64,000 bases of DNA from Rhodosorus marinus (lineage: Eukaryota; Rhodophyta; Stylonematophyceae; Stylonematales; Stylonemataceae). Positions 47,531 through 57,518 of this stretch are shown here, piece after piece; the stretch's first letter is position 1; each line of letters starts with the position of its first letter. The DNA lies in NCBI GenBank assembly GCA_029953675.1, contig JAMWBK010000012.1, forward strand, positions 1,054,001 through 1,118,000, read 5' to 3'. Under the pieces are notes generated by a model that searched no databases, was not told where the DNA came from, and was given only the letters and a program-made list of their open reading frames with translations. The translations under genes were made by a program, and so were the position numbers.

Positions 47531-48335
47531 TCATCATGTGAATCAGTCGCAACCCGATGTAAGAGTGGCGACAAAGAGTCCCAACTGTAGAACTTCTAGA
47601 AGCCGCTTTCGGACTCTCTGGTATGATTCCTCCTTTCTGTTTGAGTCTCTAAGAATAGATTTTTCGTACACTCGCCATGAGCGGTGGTAAATACATATGA
47701 AAAAAGTTGGTAACCGACAACAATTTAGAGCTTCTACACAGGCCATCTAACCGTTTCCATCCGCAAATTCTTCACAGGTTCCAGCCTTTCATTGTGGAAT
47801 GCTTTGGGCATCTGGAAAAACTAAGCTTGGAGTGGCTGCGCAACTGTTTCACCGAACATCCTGAAGCATATCTGGTGCTCTTCCACCGTTTGAGTGTCGC
47901 TCTCTGGCGGTAATCTAACAGCATGCTCGCCGAGGAGGGGCACCGCCGACTGGCTTGCATGTTCTTGCCCCTAGTCCCTAGTTTTCTTTTACATCCTGCT
48001 TAGCGCATCAGGCTATATTAGTAAAACCACCATCAGCTCATCATGAGAATCAGTCGCAAACTGATTACGTCAATAGACCAAAACTGTAGAACCTCCAGAA
48101 GCGCTTTCCGACTCTCTAGAACTCCGTTGTTTGAGTCCCTAGGAACGGATTTTTCGTACATTCGTTTATGAGTACAGATGAAAAAAAAAAAGGTTGGCGC
48201 AACCGACAACAATGTAGACCTTCTACGCAGGCCATCTAACTGTTTCCAACTCAAACTTAAACTTAGTAAAACCATCCAGTTAAGCTTAGGATTTGGTATT
48301 CAATTATCTCAATTTGTAACCCACAACAATCTAGA
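47530..48335 (+). repeat. Direct repeat of about 220 bp flanking a LINE-D fragment, plus partial third copy
   Basis: The unit CATSWGAATCAGTCGCAA...CTGTAGAAC...CTCTC...TTTTTCGTACA...CGACAACAAT-TAGA..CTTCTAC.CAGGCC occurs at about 47535-47765 and 48040-48255, offset about 505 bp. Its end recurs again near 48318-48368 (CACAACAATCTAGACCTTCT). Function unknown; non-coding. Confidence 0.65.
47770..48030 (+). mobile_element. LINE-D 3'-end copy
   Basis: It encodes FQPFIVECFGHLEKLSLEWL, RNCFTEHPEAYLVLFHRLSV and ALWR, then a stop. The 3' UTR (CTAGTCCCTAGTTTTCTTTT, AGCGCATCAGGCTATATTAG, TAAAACCACC) follows. It defines LINE-D as a relative of LINE-A with a diverged C terminus. Confidence 0.8.
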
Positions 48336-48339
48336 CCTT

Positions 48340-49194
48340 CTCCTCTTCCATCGAACTGTCTCCAACACGAGGTATCTTAACGTCTCACTGTCAGGGCCCG
48401 GGACGGGGAGGGAAGGGGAGAAAGAAGACAGTTAGTTGTTCGAAAAGATAATATCGCCCATACACCTTCCCATCCCATTAGGAGATAGCATCTAGGCCAC
48501 AGATATTGAACTGTCCTCCCCTCTATGAATTTCAGGCGGAAGCGGAGGAGGAGTTCGTTCCTTGAAAAGAATATGCAACTTGCATGTGGAGACCGGTATG
48601 GAATCAAGAGGAAATTGGCAGGTGCTATGTCGGGTTGGGTCAAGTCGGGCGGGTTATGTAATATACCCCACGCGTAGGTGAGAACAGCTGAAAACAGAGA
48701 AGTTTTCGAGGGTTTGGTGGGAAACATAGTGTGGGGAATATAGAGGATAATAGGCGATCCCAGTTCGTTCGTCACAGGAATCATTTCGCTAGGGGGGAGT
48801 AAATTTTGATGGCTATGCCTGGATGGCGCGCGAAACTTGCATATGTCCGCCTGCTTCATGTGGGGAATTAAGGAGCAATAAAAGTTTGTTTCTTAGTCTA
48901 ATTCGAAAAGAGGCTGTTTTCGAGGATTCCTATTTTTAGACTTTGGTTTTTTTTGAGGTCTACGGGGCGGGGTTACAAGCCATCTTCAATCAGGTGGGGG
49001 AGGACGTTTTGGGTGTTGGAAAGCGGTTTTTCAGCTGAAGGGGATATTCTGGAATGCAGTGAAATAATAAGCAAAACAGCTCATGAAAGCATTGAGCAAG
49101 AGAAGAGACTTAGTAAAGTAGCATAACCATTCATGTTGCTTATAGCCACTACGAGGTAGCTATTAAGGAAATTCATTCATTATCGGTGTAACTA
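48340..49194. other. Gene-free stretch
   Basis: No gene, RNA or LINE sequence recognised on either strand. The minus-strand frame near 48377-48859 has no recognisable motif. Confidence 0.45.
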
Positions 49195-49320
49195 GTTTGA
49201 ATACACGTATTAATTAGAACTGGCATCTCAAATATTATGTTTTACAAAAACATCTTTTCTCTCTTACCCAATCAATAAACTTAAAATTATGTGTTAGCCA
49301 ATCATTGAATTCTCGATTAT
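49195..49320 (-). repeat. Inverted copy of the dispersed repeat at 5140-5290
   Basis: TTGAATACACGTATTAAT and TTAGCCAATCATTGAATTC match, in reverse complement and in the same order, blocks at about 5150-5275. Confidence 0.55.
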
Positions 49321-49414
49321 TTCAATCCGGTCCTAACCAAGGAGGGTTTTATTTTTCCCGTGGCCCGCTCGATTCAGCGCAGATTCTTGGTATCCAGGGA
49401 ATTCGCTTTCCGCA

Positions 49415-49520
49415 GTGCTTGAAAGAAAAACAACCTCGAGGGGAAAAACAAGACTACGCGCGGCGAAGATCGCGCGTCTCCAAGAAACTCAAACGGGTAA
49501 ACAAACCGTAGGGCGGGGAG
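49415..49520 (-). mobile_element. LINE-C 3'-UTR remnant
   Basis: The reverse complement gives GTTTACCCGTTTGAGTTTCT, then GGAGACGCGCGATCTTCGCC and a T-run/CCTCGAGG box of the LINE-C 3' UTR. Decayed and truncated at the tail. The stretch 49520-49880 shows nothing recognisable. Confidence 0.55.
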
Positions 49521-49879
49521 TGAACCAGGTTGTGTGGGTTCTACCTCCTGGTTCTTGCAAATTTTCATATTTTGCTGAGAGCGGGGAAATGCGAGATATT
49601 TCCCGCACCTCTATTACCGAGCGCCAGATGGGGAAATGAACTCGCCACACAATTTTGAGCACTGAACAGGTCTAAAAATAGAAACAAATCAATGCCGTGG
49701 ATACAAATACTATTTGAGCATTTTCAGGTGCACGCAGTTGCCTGGCGGCTTCGCGTGGATGGTCCGTGCTCTGACCGGCAGCGTCGAATGGAGGGGTACC
49801 GTCGATGCCGTTATCAGCAATATACGCATGTCCAACTCCCTGTGGACAACATGTACAAGAGCAGGAGAGCATAGCACTT

Positions 49880-51120
49880 ACTGGTGGTGGTTTTATTGTC
49901 TTTATTCGGCTTTACTGGTTGGTTTTATTAGCATAGCCTAAAACGCTACGCAAACCGTGAAAAGGAGCTAAGAAGCGTGCAAACCCAGGCGCCGATGGCG
50001 CGCCTCGGCAAGCATGCTGCTCGAATATTGCCAGAGAGAGACACTTAAACGCCGCAAAAGTTCCAAGTATTCAACGGGATGCTCAATTTTTCCGCAACCA
50101 CTCCAAACCCGCCCTCTCCAACTGACCAAAGCTTTCCTCAATGAAAGGCTGGAACTGGTGGGAGCGACCCTCAGCGCGAGACAGACAGGCCATACTCTCA
50201 GCATACCGTCGTTCCTTCACGCGGCGAAGGGCCGAAGCAGCTGCTCCCCGGCGGCGGGCGGCAGCCGTGAGATGGGCGCTTGCCACAGGGCATGTAATCG
50301 CGAGGTCAACATATACTCAGCGTCTGGCGGCAGCATCGGAGACGAGGAGATCTGCGATATAGCGGGGAGGTGCCCTATCCGAAACCGATCTGGGTAGTTC
50401 CGATTCCACCTCCAACGTATGCCCTACCCGAGTCAAACATTCGCTGAGAATGTACTTGAAGCGAGTGTGACGCCTCGTACGAAGACCTCTCAACAGTCCG
50501 CATGAACCTAAGAAGTGGTAACCACAAGCATCGATCCGACTCTCGCATCCCTAACAGAAAAACGGCCGATTAGAGTGGCACGGAGCTTGTGCCAAACCCA
50601 GGTAAATCCGTGCGGCAGAGCGAAACTGGAAGGCATCAAGACTGTGACCCAGTGATGACGGCAGGGTCGTTAATCACAAATGTGATAGATGGCCTCCCAT
50701 GACGCGGAGGCGAGCGGCGGTGGTAGGCGGTGTGAGGGGAGAGTTGAGCAAGATTGCGTGAGCGGCACTGTGTTAGCCCCAGGTGAGGCTATGTTGAATC
50801 ACATCAGTGCGCGAGCTCTACAATCGGCTCAGACCAGGGTAATCGGCAACCGGTGACCCGGGGCTAGCTTCCCCCTCGTCGGCGAGTACTCTGTCGATGT
50901 TAGAGTCCTCGAGCGCCTCAGTTCGTCCCCATAACAGCTCCTTCCAGGAGCGAAATCTGGATCGGCTCTCGTCCGGCACGGCGTTGCACTTTCTCAACGC
51001 CTGTTGCGGAGCATCATAGATACTCAAAAGCGGTGGCGGAAGGGTCACGGGGTCTTCGCTAGTCAGTGCTCTAGCCAAAAGGCAAGCACTTCTTCGCATC
51101 TGAAAACTCACCAAGGTGCG
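49880..51120 (-). mobile_element. LINE-A copy with an extended tail, joined to a LINE-D tail
   Basis: The minus strand starts at the thumb region (VSFQMRRSACLLARALTSED) and encodes the knuckle, the RLE-like region (with frameshifts) and the C terminus RFQPFIEESFGQLERAGLEW. The 3' UTR ends in a series of tail-like units (AATAAAACCAACCAGTAAAG, AATAAAACCACCACC). Its 5' truncation point falls exactly at the tail of the LINE-D fragment at 51125-51350. Confidence 0.85.
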
Positions 51121-51124
51121 AAGT

Positions 51125-51350
51125 TGCTTTATTGAAAAGTTGTTTTATTAGCATAACCTGATGCGTTGCGCAAGATGTAAAAGGAAAGGGCGGCTTGGGA
51201 GAAGAGCATGCAAGCCCAGGCGAGCATTTTGCTAGAATACCGCCAGAGAGCGACACTTAAACTGCGGAGGAGCACCGGATATTCTTCAGGAAACATTTGC
51301 GCAGCCACTCCAAGCTTGACTTTTTCCAGATGCCCAAAGCTTTCCTAAGG
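51125..51350 (-). mobile_element. LINE-D 3'-end fragment next to the sulfatase stop codon
   Basis: The reverse complement encodes LGIWKKSSLEWLRKCFLKNI-like remnants, then a VLLRSLSVALWRYS block, a 3' UTR with TTTTACATCTTGCGCAACGC and an AATAAAACAACTTTTCAATA tail. It ends 15 bp from the 3' end of the sulfatase CDS. Confidence 0.7.
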
Positions 51351-51365
51351 TGGGACTTGCATTTA

Positions 51366-53030
51366 CTAAAGTACGACTTGTATCTGAACGTCTTCCCATA
51401 GTAACCATCGCTCAGTCTGAATATTGACGCGGACGATGTAGTCTCCTGGGCTCGGGTAGGTGATACTTATGGAGCTCGCGGTTCGTGAAGTGCTGGTGAC
51501 GCCATCCGTCCATACGTCCCGGAAGATCGCTTCATCCACGCGCACTGGGATGAAAGTTTCCCAAAAGTAGGTCACGGCTTCGCCCTGGATGCTCGATCCT
51601 ATTGCCTCGAACGAGATGGGCATACCCGTCATCGTCACAAGCTGGTCGCCAACGACGGAAAGCTGCAAGCGAAGGGGGTTGGGAGCTCGGGTTCTGTTGT
51701 ACACCGGACGAATATTCTTACTGTTCCATTCCGTCCATTCGTTGAGCAATCTTTGCATTTTCACCGGTCTATTGTCTGCTATGTTCGTGGTTTCGCCGAT
51801 ATCCGATCTCAGATCATATAGCTCCGGCTCCTCCGTACTATGGATGACTGCCTTCCAGCGGCCTTGACGGATCATTCCTCTGCTTATCCCCTCAGGGTTG
51901 GGGCCTCCAAAAGCAATGAAAGGGTGAGTCGGTCCGCTTGCTTCCGGCGCACTCTGGCCAACCTTCCTGAAAAATGGAATGAGATCAACCCCGACGAGGT
52001 CGGGATTCTTCCTGTTCTCAGGAACGCCAGCGAGGTTTTCTAGAGTCGGGTAGATGTCCAGATGGGTTGCCAACTTTTTGAACGTCTGTCCGCTTTGGAG
52101 AGTACCAGGCCAGGTTATGTACCACGGGACCCTCAGGCCTCCTTCATAGTATGAACCCTTTATATCCCTCAGCGGTTCGTTGATTGCACCGTGTTTGTGC
52201 CCACCGTTGTCGCTGCTGAACATAATGACGGTGTTCTCGGTGAGGCCGGCCTTCTCGAGGTAGCCACGGATCCTTTCAACTCCTCGATCGAGCGATTTGA
52301 TCATTGCCACGTAAGACCGACGATCCGGAGAGACGGTCGGGTCCCGGTCGCTCGGCAGAGAGATCAGCGGGGCATGCGGCGCGTTGTACGACAGGTAGAG
52401 AAAGAAAGGCTTCTCAAGCCTCTTCGCCTTGGCAATGTAGCCTATAGCGGCGTCCGTGAAGTTGTCTGTAATGTATTCAATGTCATTGACGCGATCGAAA
52501 CCTCTGTAGATGTAGTCATAGTCATCGAGCTCCGGGTCGTATTCTTGCGAGCGCAAGTAATTCCACGAGCCCTTGAGGAACCCGAAGAATCCGTTGTAGC
52601 CACGGTTCTTCGGGTGATGACCAGGAGAGTGCCCTAAATGCCACTTTCCAACGCAGTAGGTCTTGTACCCGGCCTCTTGCATCGTCTCCGGTATTGTTTT
52701 ATATTCTAGTGGAAGTCCCACGCGGTTGTCCCAATAGTCCTTTGGAGCATTGAATGCGGCGCCAATTCTGAAAGGCCAAATCCCCGAGAAGAGACCGGAC
52801 CGCGACGGCCCGCAAAAGCTGTGCGGAGCGTATCCATCGGTGAGAATGACTCCATCTCTTGCGAGCTTGTCGATATGAGGGGACTTGACATCGTCGCTGC
52901 CCTGGACGCCAAGGTCGTTGTAGCCCAGGTCATCAACCAGAATCACAATCACGTTCGGTTTATCCTGCTGGCACTCACCAAGCCATACCAGAGCCACCCA
53001 CAAACCTAACCATATGCTAATAAGTCTCAT
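51366..53030 (-). CDS. Secreted sulfatase (formylglycine-type arylsulfatase family)
   Basis: A protein of 554 residues that hydrolyses sulfate esters, in an alga probably on sulfated galactans or other matrix polysaccharides. The start at 53030 gives a signal peptide (MRLISIWLGLWVALVWLGEC); the upstream in-frame ATG at 53087 lies at the expected transcription start and would bury it. Metal ligands: VDDLG with Asp33/Asp34. The active-site Cys73 in CGPSR matches CxPSR, the cysteine converted to formylglycine. Further motifs are GKWHLGHSPGHHPKNRGYNG, YNAPHAP and FSSDNGG. All residues expected for an active S1-family sulfatase are visible. After about residue 440 there is a beta-sandwich-like extension (VTYFWETF, YPSPGDYIVRVNI) resembling a PKD/Ig module, possibly carbohydrate- or matrix-binding. 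The substrate cannot be read from the sequence. Confidence 0.96.
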   Translation of the reverse strand: MRLISIWLGLWVALVWLGECQQDKPNVIVILVDDLGYNDLGVQGSDDVKSPHIDKLARDGVILTDGYAPHSFCGPSRSGLFSGIWPFRIGAAFNAPKDYWDNRVGLPLEYKTIPETMQEAGYKTYCVGKWHLGHSPGHHPKNRGYNGFFGFLKGSWNYLRSQEYDPELDDYDYIYRGFDRVNDIEYITDNFTDAAIGYIAKAKRLEKPFFLYLSYNAPHAPLISLPSDRDPTVSPDRRSYVAMIKSLDRGVERIRGYLEKAGLTENTVIMFSSDNGGHKHGAINEPLRDIKGSYYEGGLRVPWYITWPGTLQSGQTFKKLATHLDIYPTLENLAGVPENRKNPDLVGVDLIPFFRKVGQSAPEASGPTHPFIAFGGPNPEGISRGMIRQGRWKAVIHSTEEPELYDLRSDIGETTNIADNRPVKMQRLLNEWTEWNSKNIRPVYNRTRAPNPLRLQLSVVGDQLVTMTGMPISFEAIGSSIQGEAVTYFWETFIPVRVDEAIFRDVWTDGVTSTSRTASSISITYPSPGDYIVRVNIQTERWLLWEDVQIQVVL

Positions 53031-53112
53031 GATTTGATCAAAAATATAAACAAACCTTACTCCTACCCTTTCCAACACCCGCTCCAATTGACGTGCTAGT
53101 GGTCTTTCATAC

Positions 53113-53119
53113 CTTTATA
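53113..53119 (-). promoter_or_regulatory. TATA box of the sulfatase gene
   Basis: The minus strand reads GTATAAAGG; TATAAAG lies 89 bp upstream of the ATG at 53030. This supports the chosen start over 53087. Confidence 0.6.
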
Positions 53120-53249
53120 CACTGCTAATCGCTCCCCATCCGACGAAAAAGTCTTCATGCCGTTTCGAATGTATGTACATCGACTCTATACACTGAAGAA
53201 CCAGATTAGGAAGCCCATCAGCTCCCATAACTCTGTTCCGAATGAATCA

Positions 53250-53308
53250 GAACATCCTCGTCCGATTCCAAACAGAATAGCTGTATCTATCCGAGTATAG
53301 TCCACGAT
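53250..53308 (+). repeat. Left arm of a 50-bp inverted repeat (right arm 54224-54280)
   Basis: CCGAGTATAGTCCACGATT and the neighbouring GATTCCAAACAGAATAG...TATC recur in reverse complement at 54224-54280 (AATCGTGGACTATACTCGG...TGCTTGGAATC). The arms are about 80 percent identical and 920 bp apart. No transposase lies between them; a degraded MITE or foldback element is possible. Confidence 0.5.
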
Positions 53309-53323
53309 TGGAAAAAAAAACGC

Positions 53324-53365
53324 GGACAGATCTATGTGACTCGCTCGAGTCACATAGATCTGTCC
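53324..53365. repeat. Perfect hairpin: 20-bp inverted repeat with a 2-nt loop
   Basis: The left arm 53324-53343 and right arm 53346-53365 are exact reverse complements, separated by CT. It lies about 295 bp upstream of the sulfatase ATG. A flanking A-run precedes it on the left and a T-rich stretch follows it on the right. Confidence 0.85.
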
Positions 53366-54223
53366 TGGTTTGGTTTTTGTTTCAATTTGGGAAACTTGTT
53401 TCAAACCCCCTAACCATTTCCCTCTCCCCCGCTCACTCTAACCGAGCACCTGCATTTGGGTCGCTGTCTTGATTCCTGAGGACAAAAGCATAGAGTCCAT
53501 TTGACTCCCAACCACTTTGGTGAACAATCCCACTCACAGCCGGGGTTAAGTATCCACAAATGACTCTGCTGCATGATAGTGGCTCTATTAGCATAATTTT
53601 TGCGAAGGATAAAACAATTTCTATTCCAGGGTTGTATTTGCGAACAAATAGTATCGAAAATATTTGTACAACTACACTATACGTTTAAACGTGAATCTAA
53701 AACAATTCTAACCCCCCTCCTAAGTACGTCGAATGGTTTTCTATTCGAGCACTAACTTTGTCGAGAAATGAACGCGTTTAGTGTTGTGCTGACCCACTTT
53801 GCATGCGCATAAATACATTTTTAATGTATAGTGTAGTATTTTTGACTGTTTTGGACTTGAGATCGCGGGCCTGGGGGCTAAGCTTCTTATGCTTGTTTTG
53901 GTGCTCACACAGCACCTGGTCTGCGGTCAAATGAATTCTATTATCCGAGCGGAGGTGGGTAATGGTACATTGAAATTGTACCGTTCCACACCTCTCTGCA
54001 GTCTTTCTCCAGCAACTCACTCGGTAGATCCCAAACAACCATCTCACTTTTCCTTGAAAATGGGAATGGATTTGTGGAGGCGGGTACTATTAGCCGACTA
54101 TTACTAATAGTCCAATATCGAGTGTTGGGCTTTTGCAAAGGCTGTCCTGAGGCAGAATAGACTACGGGGCTGGAAACGCTGTATTTGTTTTATGCCGATT
54201 TTCATGAATACGCCGTTCTGAAA
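53366..54223. other. Gene-free stretch between inverted-repeat arms
   Basis: No gene or known repeat is recognised; AT-rich in the middle. Confidence 0.45.
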
Positions 54224-54374
54224 CCGAATCGTGGACTATACTCGGATAAATGCTATTATTCTGCTTGGAATCGCATCCAAGAATATTATCTACGGTAGCG
54301 AATACGGTACGAACGAACGAACGAATGGTTTAATCGGAGGCTGAAAAAAAAAAAACCCCGAGGGGAAAAAAAGA

Positions 54375-57300
54375 CTAAGCGCGGCGAAGTACTCGCGCCT
54401 CCAACATCAAAGCGGCATTCATGCGCCACAGCAGGAAACTTAAGCGGGTAAACAACGATTGAAGACGGTCAGGGCGTTCGCGGAACAACTCCCGAAGCCA
54501 GCGAGAACCAACAGAGTCCATGAACCCAAAGCACTCAATGATCAGGGGTACCAAGCGATGTGCTAGTGCCGAAGCACGAACACCAGGGGAAGACAAAGCC
54601 CCCGCGTATTTGATCTCTTTGCGGCGTCTCATGCTGGCGGCGGCAGATCCACGGCGCTCCCCCGCAGCCGGGAGATAACGACTAGCTTGAGGGTTAGGAA
54701 CAGCAAGATCAACGTATGTGGTACGGCGGCTGTCGTCACAGGTGATCACCAGGTCGGCTACACGGCGTTCATCATTTTGAAAGTCCGCGACGGGTAAAGG
54801 TTTCTCACGTTCGATTTCCAGACCGGCTTGCCGGACTATAGGCCGAAGTTCCCGGTATAACAGGTTCAAGATCCGTGCGTGGCGGCGGGTTCGAGCACCT
54901 TTCACCGCCGGGCAACTAGCGAGCAGGTGGGCGCCAAAATCTGCGTTGTCTTCAGTCTGAGAGCAGAGAGGGCACGACGAACCCATCTCGTACGGCCAAG
55001 GGGGCTGATGTAAGCCGAGGTATAAGCGCAGTGAAGTACGCACTTCGAAATCCGACAGTGTGAGTGGCGGAAAGGCTGGTACGGTCAGGAGCCACTGAGA
55101 GCTAATAACCCCTCCAAGACTACGTAGGCGGGCGCGAGCGCGAGAAGATGAGACCATCTGCGCGAGGAGTCGGCCATATGCAGCACGGTGCAAGTCCCTA
55201 GAAAGGATATTTTGCAGCGCATCCGTGCGTGCTTGAGCTCGGCTCCCAGCGCGCTGGGAATCATCAGGAGGATCAACTGGAACTTCTTCTTCTGCGGCAA
55301 CCACTGGGTCAATCTCCCCTAGAACAGGTTCAGGCGCAGGACGAATCCCCGGGGCGGAGCCTCGAGAGCGGTCAAATACAGCTCGCCAGTCAGGAAGACG
55401 GGGTTGAACGGTTTCGGGGAGACTAGTACAGGAATTCAGGGCGGTTTGGAGCTCCAGAAACAAGTCTTGGGCGCTTTCCGGTACGCTGGGAAGCAAGACA
55501 CCCCGCGAGAGACTCGCCATCAAATTGCGGAACTTCGAGATACCCAAGCTGCTCAAAGTGGGAAGTGCGGTTCCCCAGGCCCCTACTGCAGCTGCAGGTT
55601 GGACCACAACACGATTGCAGAGGCCCAGTCCCCCCAATCGCAATGGGAGGCCTACCTGGGCGCGCACAACATCACAGGTGGGTCGCGGCAGAGCGCTCAG
55701 CTCTTCATCGAGAAAATACCCCAGGTCACGGAAACTTTCAGCATCCGCACGAGTGGCCAACCACCGGCCCCAATGAGTTGGAAGTGAGCGAAGCCAATAG
55801 GTTAACCGCTGACTGCAACAATACCGAAATAGCAACAACGAGCACTGTAGAAAGCCCGGAGGTAGCCGTCGAAGCTCTGAAACCAGCTGTCTGTGCTTAC
55901 CGAGGAGCTGCAGCAACTCGCCTTCAACGAAGGACGGCGACCCGTAGGGGATGCCTAAGTGGACAAAACCATCCGGTCTCCAAATATCCTGGAACGACGC
56001 AGGTACCTGCTGCTCTTGTGCAGCTACACCTCCCCAGTAGAACGATTTGTGATGATTAACCTCCAGGTCAACCCGCGAAGCCAAGGAGCGGAGACGATCA
56101 TAAGCGAGTGCTAGAGTATCAGGGGGCCCCAGGAGGCACACGTCGTCGTGGTATGCAACCGTACGAACCTGCGGGAATTCGGAGCGAAGACAAAGCAAGA
56201 CGAGTTGTAGTCCACAGGCATGTAGGAAAGGGGACAAGGGATCACCCTGTTGTACCCCTGTGCGCGCCGCAAACGTGTGTGAGGAAGCGCCAAGGGTGTC
56301 ATAGGTAGCCCCACGACCAAGCGGAGAATAAAGTCTACTAACAAAGGGAAAGCCTACAGGGAAGACTTCGCGCACCACGTGCATGAGAGCCGGACGAGAG
56401 ACGCGGTTGAACGCATTGGTAAAATCTACAGAGAGGAGCCCAGAATCTGGGGAGTACGCCATTTCCGAACGGAGTAAAACAGACAACAACTCACAGCCAC
56501 CATGATAGCCCACGCCTAACTGCACGTGCCCAAAGAAACGGCGGGATTCGGGAACCAGGATTTTCACTAACCATCGCGCCGCCAATTTGCGGACCACCTC
56601 AACCAGGCCAATAGGGCGAATAGCAGGGCTCGAGGCCGTGTGGCCGGGCTTCGAAAGCAGACACAACTGCGAACGCCCGACCAAGAACCACGCACACTCA
56701 CACAGGGGATCACCATTCACAAGCGCTTCGACCACCCACGCCAACGCCTTCAAACCTTCATCACTTAAGAAACGGAGATATTCCACCCGCAGCCTCGAGG
56801 GCCCTGGGGAACGGCCCTTCGGAGCATCATGAACCAACTCACGCACCGCCTCCAGATTGACCACTAACCGCGCACTGGGATGTGGCGCGGCGCGGTACTC
56901 TTCCAACACTGATTCAAACGAGGAGTCCCAAGGGGAGCCTTCCGAGGGAAAGAGCAAACGGAGCGGTGAAGAAAGATCATCGGAGTATGGAACCACAGGT
57001 TGCCGCTGCTGGAGGATCCCGGCTGCCCGCCGCAGATCACCGCCTGCCACCGCGTGACGCGCCCGATTCTGTCGAGAAGCCCTAAAAGCTGAGGGAGCAC
57101 TAGGAGAAAAGGAAGTGAGAGAAGCGAAATAAAGACGTTCGAGGTCCTCAAAGTCGCCGGAAAGGAACATTTGCAGTTTTCGGCGAGGGTGGACCCGGCG
57201 AGGATGTGGGTTGAGGGGGACGGTAGAGGAGGTGAGCACGAGGCGGGGAAAAAAGAACAAGAGTTCCCAGCGAAGAGAGCAGTGAGGGTTCGCGGCGACC

Positions 57301-57518
57301 TGCTGCCAGAGAAAATCCAACACCAATCCTAGGGGCTTATGAAGTCGACGAAGGAGCCGTACGGCCGTGCTCTGACGACAAAGGGGAAGGGAACCGTCCG
57401 GGTAGGAGGCGACAAGGTGCGAAAACCACGAGAGAACACGCTCATGCCAGGCTGAGCGGTCACTGGTAAACAAGGGTAACCGGGACGACACGCACGCGGA
57501 GGAGGAAGACTCAGACAT
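54375..57518 (-). CDS. LINE-C ORF2: reverse transcriptase with C-terminal restriction-like endonuclease, intact
   Basis: A protein of 1047 residues. The start at 57518 is chosen because the ATG overlaps the ORF1 stop (ATGTCTGA). Residues about 230-560 hold the RT: KGRSPGPSRLRVEYLRFLSD, LLSVDFTNAFNRVSRPAL, GVQQGDPLSPFLHACGLQLV and the active site YHDD at about 457. The thumb follows (PTCDVVRAQVGLPLRLGGLG). A zinc knuckle CPLCSQTEDNADFGAHLLASC (CX2CX11HX4C) is near 848, and the RLE motif RRVADLVITCDDSRRTTYVD near 919. No frameshift or stop, so possibly functional protein. It should reverse-transcribe the element RNA at a nick made by the RLE. Confidence 0.93.
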   Translation of the reverse strand: MSESSSSACVSSRLPLFTSDRSAWHERVLSWFSHLVASYPDGSLPLCRQSTAVRLLRRLHKPLGLVLDFLWQQVAANPHCSLRWELLFFFPRLVLTSSTVPLNPHPRRVHPRRKLQMFLSGDFEDLERLYFASLTSFSPSAPSAFRASRQNRARHAVAGGDLRRAAGILQQRQPVVPYSDDLSSPLRLLFPSEGSPWDSSFESVLEEYRAAPHPSARLVVNLEAVRELVHDAPKGRSPGPSRLRVEYLRFLSDEGLKALAWVVEALVNGDPLCECAWFLVGRSQLCLLSKPGHTASSPAIRPIGLVEVVRKLAARWLVKILVPESRRFFGHVQLGVGYHGGCELLSVLLRSEMAYSPDSGLLSVDFTNAFNRVSRPALMHVVREVFPVGFPFVSRLYSPLGRGATYDTLGASSHTFAARTGVQQGDPLSPFLHACGLQLVLLCLRSEFPQVRTVAYHDDVCLLGPPDTLALAYDRLRSLASRVDLEVNHHKSFYWGGVAAQEQQVPASFQDIWRPDGFVHLGIPYGSPSFVEGELLQLLGKHRQLVSELRRLPPGFLQCSLLLFRYCCSQRLTYWLRSLPTHWGRWLATRADAESFRDLGYFLDEELSALPRPTCDVVRAQVGLPLRLGGLGLCNRVVVQPAAAVGAWGTALPTLSSLGISKFRNLMASLSRGVLLPSVPESAQDLFLELQTALNSCTSLPETVQPRLPDWRAVFDRSRGSAPGIRPAPEPVLGEIDPVVAAEEEVPVDPPDDSQRAGSRAQARTDALQNILSRDLHRAAYGRLLAQMVSSSRARARLRSLGGVISSQWLLTVPAFPPLTLSDFEVRTSLRLYLGLHQPPWPYEMGSSCPLCSQTEDNADFGAHLLASCPAVKGARTRRHARILNLLYRELRPIVRQAGLEIEREKPLPVADFQNDERRVADLVITCDDSRRTTYVDLAVPNPQASRYLPAAGERRGSAAASMRRRKEIKYAGALSSPGVRASALAHRLVPLIIECFGFMDSVGSRWLRELFRERPDRLQSLFTRLSFLLWRMNAALMLEARVLRRA

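Noticed and set aside
53031-53087. Upstream in-frame ATG for the sulfatase (would add 19 residues)
   Set aside because: It lies at the predicted transcription start and would move the signal peptide away from the N terminus; 53030 fits the TATA spacing.
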